Of a stretch of DNA of 64,000 bases, positions 19,226-28,974 are shown one piece after another. The notes under the pieces are model-generated. The model was given only the letters and a program-made list of their open reading frames with translations. It was not told the DNA's origin and made no database searches. Position numbers and translations under genes: made by a program. The stretch comes from CAIXSC01 sp046349915 (GTDB lineage Bacteria; Planctomycetota; Planctomycetia; Pirellulales; Pirellulaceae), in NCBI GenBank assembly GCA_046349915.1, contig JAXMBL010000005.1, positions 558,001-622,000 on the forward strand, in the 5' to 3' direction. Position 1 is the first letter of the stretch. Each line of letters begins with the position of its first letter.

Positions 19226-22200
19226 ATGTTCGTTCGATTTGATGCTTGCTCGCAGGTTCGATCGCTTCGGCTGATCGCACTCGCCTTCGCCCCCTCGCTT
19301 ACCTTCGCCTTGGCCTTGCTCTGCCCCCTGTTGCTGGCAGCGGCCGAGAACGACCGCGTCTTCACCCAGACGCCCGAGGTTGCTAATTCGAAGGAACGAG
19401 GCGTCGAGGCCAAACCCGCCGACGCTGCCAAGACTCCTTCCACCGACACACTCGCCCAAGGCCCGACACCTCAATGGATTTGGGGACCTCAGGATGGCAA
19501 GAGCTACTACGCTCGCGCCACCTTCACTGGCGGCGGTAAGTCGGCCATCCTGCGAGCGTCGTGCGACAATGTCTTCACTTTGTTCGTGAACGGCAAACGA
19601 GTCGCCTCCAGCGACAATTGGCAATCGCCCGTCACCGTCGACATCCAAAAACATGTGAAACCCGGCGCCAACGAGTTGCTTGCCGAAATTGGCAACCAGG
19701 GAGGCGTCGCTGGCTTTTGCCTCAAGCTCGCACTCGGACAAGCAGATGGCACGACCACTTACTTGGTGACCGATGATCAATGGCAACTGTCCGAGAAACG
19801 CGAAGGCGGCGAAAAGGTCAAGGTGACGGTCAAGGGTAAGCTGGGAGTACAGCCGTGGGGCGATGCTTTCTCCTCCCCGTTGCTCGCCACTGGCCCGCGG
19901 GATGTTTTCAATGTGCCGCCCGGTTTCAAGGTCGAGCGACTCTTCACGGTCCCGAAGGACAAGCTGGGTTCGTGGGTCAACATTACGTTTGACGATAAAG
20001 GACGCCTCCTAGCCAGCGACCAAGAAGGCAAGGGACTTTGCCGCATCACATTGCCGCCGATCGGCAGCGATCAACCAACTAAAGTGGAACATCTCGACGT
20101 GAAGGTCTCCGCGGCTCAAGGCATGCTCTACGCTTTCGGCAGCCTTTACCTGTCGGTGAATGGCGGACCGGGGAGCGGCTTCTATCGAGTGCGCGACACC
20201 AACGGCGACGACCAGTTCGATCAGGTGGAGAAACTGTTTGCGATCCGTGGGGGCGGCGAGCATGGTCCGCATGGTCTCGCTCTCTCTCCCGATGGCAAGT
20301 CGATTTACCTCGCGTGTGGCAATCACACCGATCCGCCCACCAAGATCGACGCCAGTCGCATTCCGACCAACTGGGGCGAGGATCACTTGCTGCCCCGTCA
20401 ATGGGATGCGAATGGCCACGCCACCGGCCGGCTCGCTCCGGGTGGTTGGATCGCCAAAACAGATCCCGACGGCAAGTCGATTGAAATCGTGAGCGTCGGT
20501 TACCGGAATCAGTTTGATCTCGCCTTCAACGCGGACGACGAACTATTCTCGTACGACTCGGACATGGAATGGGACATGGGCATGCCTTGGTACCGCCCAA
20601 CTCGTGCAACCCATTCGGTCAGCGGCAGCGAATTCGGCTGGCGGAGCGGTACGGGCAAATGGCCCTCCCATTACGTGGATAGCCTGCCGCCGCTGGTCGA
20701 CATCGGACCTGGTTCGCCCGTCGGAGTGACCTTTGGCTATGGCGCCAAGTTCCCCGCCAAATACCAGAAAGCACTTTACCTCTGCGATTGGACTTTCGGC
20801 ACCATGTACGCCTTGATCCTGGAGCCAGCGGGATCAACCTATAAAGCGGTGAAGGAAGAATTCGTTTCGCGCACGCCGCTGCCGCTCACCGACGCTCGCA
20901 TCGGCCCTGACGGCGCCATGTATTTCACGATCGGTGGTCGCGGCGTTCCATCGGAGTTGTTCCGTGTCACCTATGTTGGCTCGGAATCGACCGCGCCGGC
21001 GGAACTGAAGGACCGCGAGGGGGCGGAACTGCGGCAACTGCGCCGCCAGCTGGAGTCGTTCCATCGCCGCGCCGAAGATCAAGCAAAAGCGATCGAGCTG
21101 GCTTGGGCCAATTTGAGCCACTCGGATCGCTTCATTCGTTATGCGGCTCGTGTCGCGCTCGAACATCAAGAAGTGAAGGGCTGGCGCGATCGAGTGCTGG
21201 CGGAGAAGAACCCCGATGCGCTGATCGCGGGCGCCGTGGCGTTGGCTCGTCAGGGAGACAAGTCCGATCAAGGTCCCTTGCTCGCCGCACTCGAGCGAAT
21301 CTCGTGGGAACAACTCACGGAGACTCAAAAGCTCGATCTATTGCGAGCTTGGTCGCTGGCGTTCATTCGCTTGGGCGAGCCGACGAAGGAGACAGCGGCG
21401 GCGCTCGTCAAGAAACTTGATCCCTCTTTCCCAGCGGCCAGCGATACGCTCAATCGCGAGCTGTGCAACATGCTGGTCTATCTGCAATCGCCCACGATCG
21501 CGACGAAGACGCTCGCGCTGATCCAAGCGCCCGCCAAAGAGCCAACGGCCGCCGAGATGGCGGAACTCTTGGCGCGCAATCCCGGTTACGGCGGGTCCAT
21601 CGCGAAAATGTTGGCCAATCAAGCCGACCCGCAAAAGCTGCATTACTTGTTTGCCTTACGCAACTCGAAAGTCGGCTGGAAGCCTGAGCAGCGAGCAGCC
21701 TATTTTGCGTCCCTGCAAGAGATGACCGGTAAGAGCGGCGGTTCGAGCTTCCAGGGCTTCCTCCGCAATATGGGCAACGACGCCTATGAGAACGCCTCCG
21801 ATAGCGAACGACTCGCGGTCGAGGCGGCGGGGCTGCGTAAGCCTTATGTGATTCCCGAATTACCCAAGCCGATCGGTCCGGGACATGATTGGACTTTGGA
21901 CGAGTTGCTTCAGTTGGGCGATAAGCTCAAAGGACGAAATTTCGAAGCGGGCAAGCGAGCGTTCGCGGCCACTCGCTGTGTCGTCTGTCACCGCTTTGGT
22001 GGAGAGGGAGGCGCCACGGGCCCTGACTTGACGCAGGCGGCGGGGCGATTCAGCTATAAGGAAATCGCCGAAGCGATCATCGATCCCAGTAAAGTGGTCT
22101 CGGATCAATACCGCGGGGCGATCATCACCACCGATCGCGGCAAAGTGTACAACGGCCGCATCCTTAGCGAAACCGACGATTCACTCACCATCCTCACCGA

Positions 22201-22381
22201 TCCCGAAGACTCAACCAAGATCGTGAAGGTGGCGAAGAGTGAGATTGAGGAACGCAAGGCTTCCGCGACGTCGTTGATGCCCAAGGACCTGCTGAAGACG
22301 CTCAACCGCGATGAAGTCCTGGACCTGTTGGCTTACCTGCTCTCACGAGGTAATCCCCGCGATCCGCTGTTCGCAAAATGA
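19226..22381 (+). CDS. PVC-type membrane-bound dehydrogenase domain protein with C-terminal cytochrome c
   Basis: 1,051 residues with an N-terminal signal peptide (LALLCPLLLAAAEN). Residues ~85-195 form a carbohydrate-binding, galactose-binding-like beta sandwich (VFTLFVNGKRVASSDNW). Residues ~225-590 are the beta-propeller 'membrane-bound dehydrogenase' domain typical of Planctomycetes and Verrucomicrobia (HGPHGLALSPDGKSIYLACG, YRNQFDLAFNADDELFSYDSD). Residues ~600-880 are HEAT-like helices. A single c-type heme site, CVVCH at ~918-922, is followed by the conserved SDQYRGAIITTDRGKVYNGR segment. It is probably a periplasmic heme protein oxidising sugar-type substrates or passing electrons; the substrate is unknown. 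It is followed at 141 bp by another cytochrome-type gene, so the three genes to 27566 may form one transcription unit. Confidence 0.9.
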   Translation: MFVRFDACSQVRSLRLIALAFAPSLTFALALLCPLLLAAAENDRVFTQTPEVANSKERGVEAKPADAAKTPSTDTLAQGPTPQWIWGPQDGKSYYARATFTGGGKSAILRASCDNVFTLFVNGKRVASSDNWQSPVTVDIQKHVKPGANELLAEIGNQGGVAGFCLKLALGQADGTTTYLVTDDQWQLSEKREGGEKVKVTVKGKLGVQPWGDAFSSPLLATGPRDVFNVPPGFKVERLFTVPKDKLGSWVNITFDDKGRLLASDQEGKGLCRITLPPIGSDQPTKVEHLDVKVSAAQGMLYAFGSLYLSVNGGPGSGFYRVRDTNGDDQFDQVEKLFAIRGGGEHGPHGLALSPDGKSIYLACGNHTDPPTKIDASRIPTNWGEDHLLPRQWDANGHATGRLAPGGWIAKTDPDGKSIEIVSVGYRNQFDLAFNADDELFSYDSDMEWDMGMPWYRPTRATHSVSGSEFGWRSGTGKWPSHYVDSLPPLVDIGPGSPVGVTFGYGAKFPAKYQKALYLCDWTFGTMYALILEPAGSTYKAVKEEFVSRTPLPLTDARIGPDGAMYFTIGGRGVPSELFRVTYVGSESTAPAELKDREGAELRQLRRQLESFHRRAEDQAKAIELAWANLSHSDRFIRYAARVALEHQEVKGWRDRVLAEKNPDALIAGAVALARQGDKSDQGPLLAALERISWEQLTETQKLDLLRAWSLAFIRLGEPTKETAAALVKKLDPSFPAASDTLNRELCNMLVYLQSPTIATKTLALIQAPAKEPTAAEMAELLARNPGYGGSIAKMLANQADPQKLHYLFALRNSKVGWKPEQRAAYFASLQEMTGKSGGSSFQGFLRNMGNDAYENASDSERLAVEAAGLRKPYVIPELPKPIGPGHDWTLDELLQLGDKLKGRNFEAGKRAFAATRCVVCHRFGGEGGATGPDLTQAAGRFSYKEIAEAIIDPSKVVSDQYRGAIITTDRGKVYNGRILSETDDSLTILTDPEDSTKIVKVAKSEIEERKASATSLMPKDLLKTLNRDEVLDLLAYLLSRGNPRDPLFAK

Positions 22382-22522
22382 CGTAGCGCCTAAAAAGATG
22401 AGAGCGCACCGTGTGGCGCCATCTCACGGTGCGTACATCGTCGTGTCGAGCCGACAGAAGAAGCGAGCAACTCGCGATGCAGTCGGCCCCAGGACGCAAG
22501 TTGAATATTTTGAGGTAGTCAC

Positions 22523-25500
22523 ATGACTGAGAACCTTTCGAATTCACGTGTCGCCATGAAGGTCACTGTCAAAGTCGCCGTCCAGGTCGTCGTCGCGGCG
22601 ATGCTCTGCGCTGGAGCGACGCTCCAGGCCGCCGAGCCCAAGGCGTCGACCATCGACTTCACTCGCGATATCAAGCCGATTCTGTCGAATAACTGCTACC
22701 GTTGCCACGGTCCTGATCAGGACGAGCGGAAAGGGGGAGTCGATGGTCTACGACTCGATACGGCCGAGGGAGCCACGGTCGATCTGGGCGACGGCGGCAA
22801 GGCGATTGTTCCTGGCCAACCCGACGCTAGCCGAATGTTGGTTCGCGTGCTCTCGACTTCGGCCGATGAAATGATGCCGCCGCCAGGGCACGGGCGGCGT
22901 CTCACGGCACGAGAGATCGACCTCCTGAAGGAGTGGATTCGCCAGGGCGCCACTTATTCGCGACACTGGTCCTACATCGCCCCCGTGCGTCACGCCTTGC
23001 CCCAAGTTCGTGACAAGGCCTGGCCGAAAACGCCAGTCGACCACTTCATCCTGGGACGGCTCGAAAGGGAAGGGCTCCAGCCTCAGCCTGAAGCGGATCG
23101 CTACGCCTTGATTCGACGATTATCGCTCGATTTGACGGGCCTTCCCCCGACGCTGGCCGAAGTCGACGCCTTCGTCAAGGATGCCGATCCCAAGGCCTAT
23201 GAGAAACTGGTTGATCGCTTGTTGGAGAAAGAGTCGTACGGCGAGCATTGGGCTCACCTGTGGCTCGACCTGGCTCGTTACGCCGACTCGGCAGGCTACG
23301 CCGACGATCCCGCTCGCACCATCTGGCTCTATCGCGACTATGTGATTCGGTCGCTGAACGCCAACAAGCCTTTTGACCAGTTCACGGTGGAACAGATTGC
23401 CGGAGATCTCTTGCCGAACCCGACCGACGAGCAACTGATCGCGACGGCATTTCACCGCAACACGCTGACCAATAACGAGGGTGGCACGAACGACGAGGAA
23501 TTCCGCAACGTGGCGGTGGTCGATCGAGTGAACACGACCTTGGCCGTGTGGATGGGCACGACCATGACGTGCGCCCAGTGCCACAACCACAAATACGACC
23601 CCATTTCGCAAGAAGACTTCTTTCGCGTCTTTGCCATCCTCAACAACACGGCCGATGCGGATCGCGGCGACGAGAGTCCACTACTCACCTATTTAACGCC
23701 CGACCAAAAGCGCCAGCGCGACGAGTGGGAATCGCAAGCCGCCGAGTTGGAAAAGACTCTGGCCACGGTGACGCCCGCCATCATCGAGGGTCGGCGCAAG
23801 TGGGAGGCGACGTTCCCGCGAGACCTTGCTTGGCTTGCGGCCAAACCCTCGCGAGTCGCGACTCAATCGGGGACCAAGACCAACATTCTGGAAGACGGAA
23901 CGGTGCGGATCGAGGGAGAGCCCGCCACGGACCGCTTCACCATCGAACTCGACGCGCCCGCCAGTGCCATCCGAGCCTTGCGGCTCGAGACGTTGCCCGA
24001 CGACGCATTGCCCGGCAAAGGCCCCGGTTTAGCCGGCGGCAATTTTGTGATTTCGTCGATCTCGGCTGCTTGGGCGCCCGCGGCCAGCAACGGCGGCGCT
24101 AAAGGGCGATATGTACGGATTGAACTGCCGGGCAAGCAGAAAATGATCTCGCTCGCGGAAGTGCAAGTCTTCCAAGGAGAGGAGAATCTGGCGCTCAAGG
24201 GACAAGCGTCCCAGAGTTCCACGGACTTCGGCGGCGACGCCAAGCGAGCCATCGACGGCAATACCGACGGGCGTTACGCACTCGCCAATTCAACCACGCA
24301 CACGGCGATCAGCGACGATCCTTGGTTCGAGCTGGACTTGGGCGAGGCGCGCGACTTTCAACGCATCATCTTGTGGGGCCGCACCGACAATGGCACGGAA
24401 GACCGCTTGTCGAATTATCGCTTGAGCGTGCTCGATGCCGATCGACAAGTGGTCTGGAAGCAAGAGGTCGCCGCGGCGCCGAAGCCGAAAACAGAGTTCG
24501 CGTTGGATGGTCAACGAGCGATTCCGTTTGCTCAAGCGGTCGCTGATTACTCGCAGACCGGCTTCGAGCCCGCGCTGGTGTTACAAAACAAGGAGCCCAA
24601 GTCGAAGGGCTGGGCGATCGGCGGTCAGTTGGGACAGACGCACGCGTTGACGCTGGTTACCGCGGCGCCGGTCGAGATTCCGGCAGGCGCGAAGGTGACG
24701 ATCGTCATCGATCACGCGTCGCAGTTGCCGAAACATGTGCTGGGAAAATTCCGGTTCTCCTGGACTACGGATGGCCGCGCCGCCGAGTTTGGCCAAACGC
24801 CTCAGCCAGTGGTCGCGGCTTTGACCGTGCCCGAGGGTCAGCGATCCGCGGAGCAAAATGCGGCCATCGATCGACACTATCTTGGCTTCGCCGCTGAATT
24901 GGCGCCGACCCGCGAGAAACTCGCGCAAACACGCAAGCAGATTGCGGAGCAGAAACCGGCCACGGTGCCGATCCTCAAGGAATTGCCGCCAGGACAACGT
25001 CGAGTAACGAAGTTGCAGCACCGCGGCAACTTCCTTGATCTCGGCAAAGAAGTCACCGAGGGATTGCCGCCCGCCTTCCACTCGCCGCCCGCGGGCGAAC
25101 CGATGAACCGTTTGACACTCGCCAAATGGCTGGTCGCGCCCGAGAACCCGTTGACTCCCCGCGTCATCGCCAACCGATACTGGGAACAGTTGTTCGGTAC
25201 GGGGATCGTCGCGACGAGCGAAGAATTCGGCTCGCAAGGAGATTTGCCGTTCCACCCCGAGTTGCTCGATTGGCTCGCAACCGAACTGATCGAGAAGAAG
25301 TGGGACCTCAAGCAGTTCGCGAAACTACTCGTGATGTCGGCCGCTTACCGACAGTCGTCGAAGGTTTCGCCGGAACTCGTGCAGCGCGACCCCGATAACC
25401 GCTTGCTCGCTCGCGGTCCTCGCTTCCGTCTTTCGGCGGAGACGATTCGCGATCAGGCGCTCGCGGTCAGCGGGTTGTTGAGTCACAAGATGTATGGTCC

Positions 25501-26047
25501 GCCGGTCAAGCCGCCTCAACCATCCTTGGGAGTCAATGCGGCGTTCGGCAGCGGCATCGATTGGCAGACGAGTGCGGGCGAGGATAAGTACCGACGAGGT
25601 CTCTATACCACGTGGCGACGTTCGAACCCTTATCCCTCGATGGCCACCTTCGATGCGCCTAATCGCGAGGTCTGCACGGTGCGCCGAGTGCGCACGAACA
25701 CTCCCCTGCAAGCTCTGGTCACGTTGAACGACCCCGTCTATATCGAGGCGGCGCAGGCGCTTGGTCGGCGAGCGGTCGCCGAGGGCGGCGCTACGCTCGA
25801 CGAACAATTGCAATACGCCTTCCGACTCTGCTTGGCGCGACCCGCGACCGCCGACGAGTTGGCTCGCTTGAAGCGATTGCATGATCAAGCGCTCCAGAAG
25901 TTACAGTCAAACGTCGAACAAGCGAAGAAGCTGGCGGCCGAGCCCCTGGGCAATCCGCCGGCCGACCGCGAACCAACCCAGTTGGCCGCCTGGACGGTGG
26001 TCGCGAACGTGTTGCTCAATCTCGACGAAACCTTGATGAAACGATAG
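22523..26047 (+). CDS. PSCyt1 / DUF1549 / DUF1553 cytochrome protein with discoidin-like insert
   Basis: 1,174 residues; GAGG lies 7 bp before the ATG at 22523. Signal peptide (VVVAAMLCAGATLQAAE). A planctomycete cytochrome c (PSCyt1) domain carries the heme site CYRCH at 58-62. DUF1549 (PSCyt2) spans about 165-375 (HWAHLWLDLARYADSAGYAD). A second heme-type motif, CAQCH, lies at ~352. Residues ~527-650 are an F5/8 type C (discoidin-like) sugar-binding domain (AIDGNTDGRYALANSTTHT). DUF1553 (PSD1) fills ~860-1110 (NRYWEQLFGTGIVATSEEFG). These proteins are exported and almost always paired with a DUF1501 protein, as here. The role is thought to be in polysaccharide or sulfated-glycan utilisation, but no member gives a firm reaction. 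Confidence 0.92.
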   Translation: MTENLSNSRVAMKVTVKVAVQVVVAAMLCAGATLQAAEPKASTIDFTRDIKPILSNNCYRCHGPDQDERKGGVDGLRLDTAEGATVDLGDGGKAIVPGQPDASRMLVRVLSTSADEMMPPPGHGRRLTAREIDLLKEWIRQGATYSRHWSYIAPVRHALPQVRDKAWPKTPVDHFILGRLEREGLQPQPEADRYALIRRLSLDLTGLPPTLAEVDAFVKDADPKAYEKLVDRLLEKESYGEHWAHLWLDLARYADSAGYADDPARTIWLYRDYVIRSLNANKPFDQFTVEQIAGDLLPNPTDEQLIATAFHRNTLTNNEGGTNDEEFRNVAVVDRVNTTLAVWMGTTMTCAQCHNHKYDPISQEDFFRVFAILNNTADADRGDESPLLTYLTPDQKRQRDEWESQAAELEKTLATVTPAIIEGRRKWEATFPRDLAWLAAKPSRVATQSGTKTNILEDGTVRIEGEPATDRFTIELDAPASAIRALRLETLPDDALPGKGPGLAGGNFVISSISAAWAPAASNGGAKGRYVRIELPGKQKMISLAEVQVFQGEENLALKGQASQSSTDFGGDAKRAIDGNTDGRYALANSTTHTAISDDPWFELDLGEARDFQRIILWGRTDNGTEDRLSNYRLSVLDADRQVVWKQEVAAAPKPKTEFALDGQRAIPFAQAVADYSQTGFEPALVLQNKEPKSKGWAIGGQLGQTHALTLVTAAPVEIPAGAKVTIVIDHASQLPKHVLGKFRFSWTTDGRAAEFGQTPQPVVAALTVPEGQRSAEQNAAIDRHYLGFAAELAPTREKLAQTRKQIAEQKPATVPILKELPPGQRRVTKLQHRGNFLDLGKEVTEGLPPAFHSPPAGEPMNRLTLAKWLVAPENPLTPRVIANRYWEQLFGTGIVATSEEFGSQGDLPFHPELLDWLATELIEKKWDLKQFAKLLVMSAAYRQSSKVSPELVQRDPDNRLLARGPRFRLSAETIRDQALAVSGLLSHKMYGPPVKPPQPSLGVNAAFGSGIDWQTSAGEDKYRRGLYTTWRRSNPYPSMATFDAPNREVCTVRRVRTNTPLQALVTLNDPVYIEAAQALGRRAVAEGGATLDEQLQYAFRLCLARPATADELARLKRLHDQALQKLQSNVEQAKKLAAEPLGNPPADREPTQLAAWTVVANVLLNLDETLMKR

Positions 26048-26114
26048 CCAGCCTGCTCGGGATTTCGCGAGAACTCCCGGCGCCCAACCTTGGAACTCCA
26101 CTAAAGGTCTCACG

Positions 26115-27566
26115 ATGAACCCGCTCATCGAACGAATCCAACTGGCCACCCGCCGCCACTTTCTGCGCGACTCGCAACTCGCGTTGGGAGGTCTTGCGCT
26201 CTCGTCGTTACTCGGAGGAACTTCCACGGGCGCTACCTCCGAGGTGGTCAACCCGTTGGCCCCACGAGCGCCTCATTTCCCGGGTAAAGCCAAACGGGTG
26301 ATCTACCTTCACCTGACCGGCTCGCCGCCCCATCTCGACCTCTACGATTACAAACCCGAGTTGGTGAAGCGAGACGGGCAACCTTGCCCCGATGAGTTTT
26401 TGAAGGGGAAGCGGTTCGCATTTACGTCGGGAGTGCCCAAGTTGCTGGGAACCCCGCGTAAGTTCGAGCAACATGGAAAGGGCGGAGTCTGGCTGTCGGA
26501 TGCGGTACCTCATCTGCATGAGGTGGCCGACGAGATGTGCGTCATCAAGTCGATGACCACGGACCAGTTCAATCATGCGCCTGCCGAGTTGTTGCTGTAT
26601 ACGGGCTCGCCTCGCTCGGGCCGACCATCGCTCGGCGCATGGACCACCTATGGCCTGGGAACCGAGAACGAAAACCTGCCTGGTTTCGTCGTGTTGATTT
26701 CGAGTGGCGTGCAACCCAATGGCGGCAAAAACTCGTTTGGGAGTGGTTTTTTGCCCTCGGTTTTCCAAGGAGTGCAGTGCCGTTCCAAGGGTGATCCCGT
26801 ACTCTACGCATCGGACCCCGCAGGGATGGATCGCGAACTACGACGCGAATCGCTCGACGCATTGCGCGACTTGAATGAACTTCAAGCCAAGGAGCTTGGG
26901 CACCCCGAGACGACGACTCGGATCGCCCAGTTTGAACTCGCCTACCGCATGCAAGTTTCAGTCCCCGAGGTGATGGACATCACTCGCGAGACCAAAGAGA
27001 CCTTGGAAGCATATGGCGCTCAGCCGGGTGGGGCGAGTTTCGGAAATAACTGTTTGTTGGCCCGGCGGCTGGTAGAGCAGGGCGTACGCTATGTGCAGTT
27101 GTTCGACTGGGGCTGGGATTTCCATGGCACGGGTCCCGGCGAGGATATCCGCGACGGACTTACGAAGAAGTGCTCGACGATGGACAAACCGGTCGCGGCT
27201 TTGATCAAGGATCTACGGCAGCGAGGGCTATTGGACGAGACATTGATCATTTGCGGCGGCGAGTTCGGCCGAACGCCGTTCCGCGAAGGGCGAACAGCGG
27301 GCGGCAATGTTTTGGGACGCGACCACTACCCCGACGTCTATTCCATGTGGCTGGCGGGCGGAGGCGTCAAGGGCGGCTATTCGCACGGCGAATCGGACGA
27401 GTTGGGATTTTCGATCGCGAAAGACAAGGTGCATGTCCATGACTTGCAAGCCACCATCTTGCACCTACTGGGTTTTGACCACACCAAGTTGTCGTACCGG
27501 TTCCAAGGCCGTGACTATCGCCTGACCGATGTGCACGGCAATGTGGTAAAGCCGATCTTGGCTTAG
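26115..27566 (+). CDS. DUF1501 family protein (sulfatase-like fold)
   Basis: 483 residues, 67 bp after the PSCyt1/PSD1 gene, the standard planctomycete pair. The N-terminus has a Tat-type signal (RRHFLRDSQLALGG). The body is the DUF1501 domain: VIYLHLTGSPPHLDLYDYKP near residue 60, NNCLLARRLVEQGVRYVQLF near 310, and ICGGEFGRTPF near 380. The last is the alkaline-phosphatase-superfamily metal-binding region, followed by GRDHYP and a C-terminal HDLQATILHLLGFDH. It is probably periplasmic or extracytoplasmic and folded before export. The hydrolase activity is inferred from fold; substrates are not known. Confidence 0.92.
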   Translation: MNPLIERIQLATRRHFLRDSQLALGGLALSSLLGGTSTGATSEVVNPLAPRAPHFPGKAKRVIYLHLTGSPPHLDLYDYKPELVKRDGQPCPDEFLKGKRFAFTSGVPKLLGTPRKFEQHGKGGVWLSDAVPHLHEVADEMCVIKSMTTDQFNHAPAELLLYTGSPRSGRPSLGAWTTYGLGTENENLPGFVVLISSGVQPNGGKNSFGSGFLPSVFQGVQCRSKGDPVLYASDPAGMDRELRRESLDALRDLNELQAKELGHPETTTRIAQFELAYRMQVSVPEVMDITRETKETLEAYGAQPGGASFGNNCLLARRLVEQGVRYVQLFDWGWDFHGTGPGEDIRDGLTKKCSTMDKPVAALIKDLRQRGLLDETLIICGGEFGRTPFREGRTAGGNVLGRDHYPDVYSMWLAGGGVKGGYSHGESDELGFSIAKDKVHVHDLQATILHLLGFDHTKLSYRFQGRDYRLTDVHGNVVKPILA

Positions 27567-27635
27567 AAGAGTTATCACATTGGCCCGTCTCGTGGCTACG
27601 CGTTGGGCTAACTGAAGGCCGTCTTCACAAAGTCG

Positions 27636-27693
27636 TGGATCGCTCCGCGATCCAACGCCGCGGTGCATAGGCGTTGGATCGCGGAGTGATCCA
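27636..27693. terminator. Long hairpin between convergent genes
   Basis: TGGATC...GATCCAACGCC pairs with GGCGTTGGATC...GATCCA across a nine-base loop: about 24 bp of stem with a single mismatch. It lies between the convergent ends of 27566 and 27749. No T-run follows, so a bidirectional stop is likely but not proven. Confidence 0.6.
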
Positions 27694-27748
27694 TGACAAT
27701 GCGATCATGACAATGACACGGACGGGGCTCACAGGGACGCGGGACGAG

Positions 27749-28372
27749 TTACCGCTTCAAGCCATCCGGCAATTGGGTCAGCGGCTCCAGTTCAATGATC
27801 TCGCTGAAGTACCACGGCTTCCCGCTCGCCTTCTTGTACCCAATCGTTTTGGCGGGATATTTCACGCCGTCCCGATCCTGCCACTCGCTGAAGCGGTGAA
27901 TGTCTGATCGCCAATCAATTCGCAGCAGGCGATGACTATCTTTAGCAAAGTAAAGATCCATGGGCGGGTCAATCGTTCCACTGACTCGCAAGCCAAAGGC
28001 CGGCGAGTCACCTTCGGTCACATCAGGAATCACTTCGATCTTGGACAAGGGATCTGTCAGCGCGCCGAGCGTCCAAGCCCAAGCCAGAAACTTCGCGGGC
28101 TCGGCGCCGCGTTCTCCTTTACCAATCCACCAGTATTTGGGCGGCTCCAATACCGAGACTCGTTCGTTCCCTTTCTTTAGCGGATCGGGTGTGACGTTCA
28201 ACCTTTCCTTGAAGCGGAAGAGTTTCAAGAGTTTGTCTTCGCCGTTCGCCGCCGCGACCACTCGTTTGACCAACTCCTTTGAATCAGTCTCCTTCGAGTC
28301 AGACTCTGCTGCGCGAGCCATCACGCCCAACGCGAGAACAAACACGATCGACAAGATAGCAACACAACGCAT
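27749..28372 (-). CDS. Secreted LolA-like hypothetical protein
   Basis: 207 residues. Signal peptide (AILSIVFVLALGVMARAAES) followed by a short Ser/Asp/Lys-rich linker. The rest reads as a beta-rich domain: YWWIGKGERG, GLRVSGTIDPPMDLYFA, HRLLRIDWRSDIHRFSEWQD and KYPAKTIGYKK. This alternation resembles outer-membrane lipoprotein carrier/LolA-like folds that occur in many planctomycete secreted proteins. No catalytic motif is visible. The gene is convergent with the DUF1501 gene and divergent from the cassette array. The family call is from pattern only. Confidence 0.7.
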   Translation of the reverse strand: MRCVAILSIVFVLALGVMARAAESDSKETDSKELVKRVVAAANGEDKLLKLFRFKERLNVTPDPLKKGNERVSVLEPPKYWWIGKGERGAEPAKFLAWAWTLGALTDPLSKIEVIPDVTEGDSPAFGLRVSGTIDPPMDLYFAKDSHRLLRIDWRSDIHRFSEWQDRDGVKYPAKTIGYKKASGKPWYFSEIIELEPLTQLPDGLKR

Positions 28373-28690
28373 GTACTCGTCCCCTCCAAGCTAGCTTCAC
28401 GAACAGCGCGACGGCCTCAGTGCGGCGTAATTTACAGCAAATCAAGCTGACCAACCAGCATTTCCAGCGACGCTCTTCCTCCCAAGCTCGCAGACTCGCC
28501 GCAACCCACAATCCAGCTCGCACCCGAGAGCGCCCGCCCACATTTCTTGGACAGGCAAGTTACGACGGCGAAACTATATGCATGTCCACTACCTGAACAA
28601 GAGCCAACACGGAATAAATCTTCGAATCGCGGAACAAGGCGCGAGTGCCTAGCAATGGAGTGAGGCGCCGACACGGTAGGCCTGTCAGAT

Positions 28691-28740
28691 AGCCGTCTAA
28701 TCCGCCGTCTAATCATCCGTCTAATTCCTCGTCTAACGCC
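28691..28740. repeat. Short tandem repeats of CCGTCTAAT
   Basis: Four near-copies of CCGTCTAAT(C/T) spaced 11-13 bp, the last reading TCGTCTAACG. They are the reverse complement of the ATTAGACGG core found three times at 28862-28920. The surrounding 28373-28861 holds no gene that I can support. Confidence 0.65.
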
Positions 28741-28861
28741 AACCACCCATGAGAGCGACCGCCACAAGTGACTCCATTCCAAACTATTGACTCGCCTGCG
28801 TTTAGCACGTTACGATCAGGCCCATGAGGCGATTCTCGCCCAACATTTTGGAAGAGACTCG

Positions 28862-28955
28862 CCGATTTAGACGGAATCGTTTACCGATTTAGACGGCAAG
28901 ATCGCCCCGATTAGACGGCAGTTTAGTGCCTCAAATCGAGGTCGAATAATAGTTA
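28862..28955 (+). promoter_or_regulatory. Array leader element, copy 2 (three direct repeats)
   Basis: CCGATTTAGACGG at 28862, CCGATTTAGACGGC at 28884 and CCGATTAGACGGC at 28907: three direct repeats 22-23 bp apart, about two helical turns. They are followed by GCCTCAAATCGAGGTCGA. It ends 20 bp before the first cassette gene, and matches 9053-9123 upstream of the other array. Confidence 0.6.
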
Positions 28956-28974
28956 TCCGCCTGAGATCCGCCGC

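Noticed and set aside
18985..19786. Minus-strand frames of 154 and 196 codons
   Set aside because: They lie opposite the start of the cytochrome gene at 19226 and in the divergent intergenic region; codon pattern fits the plus strand.
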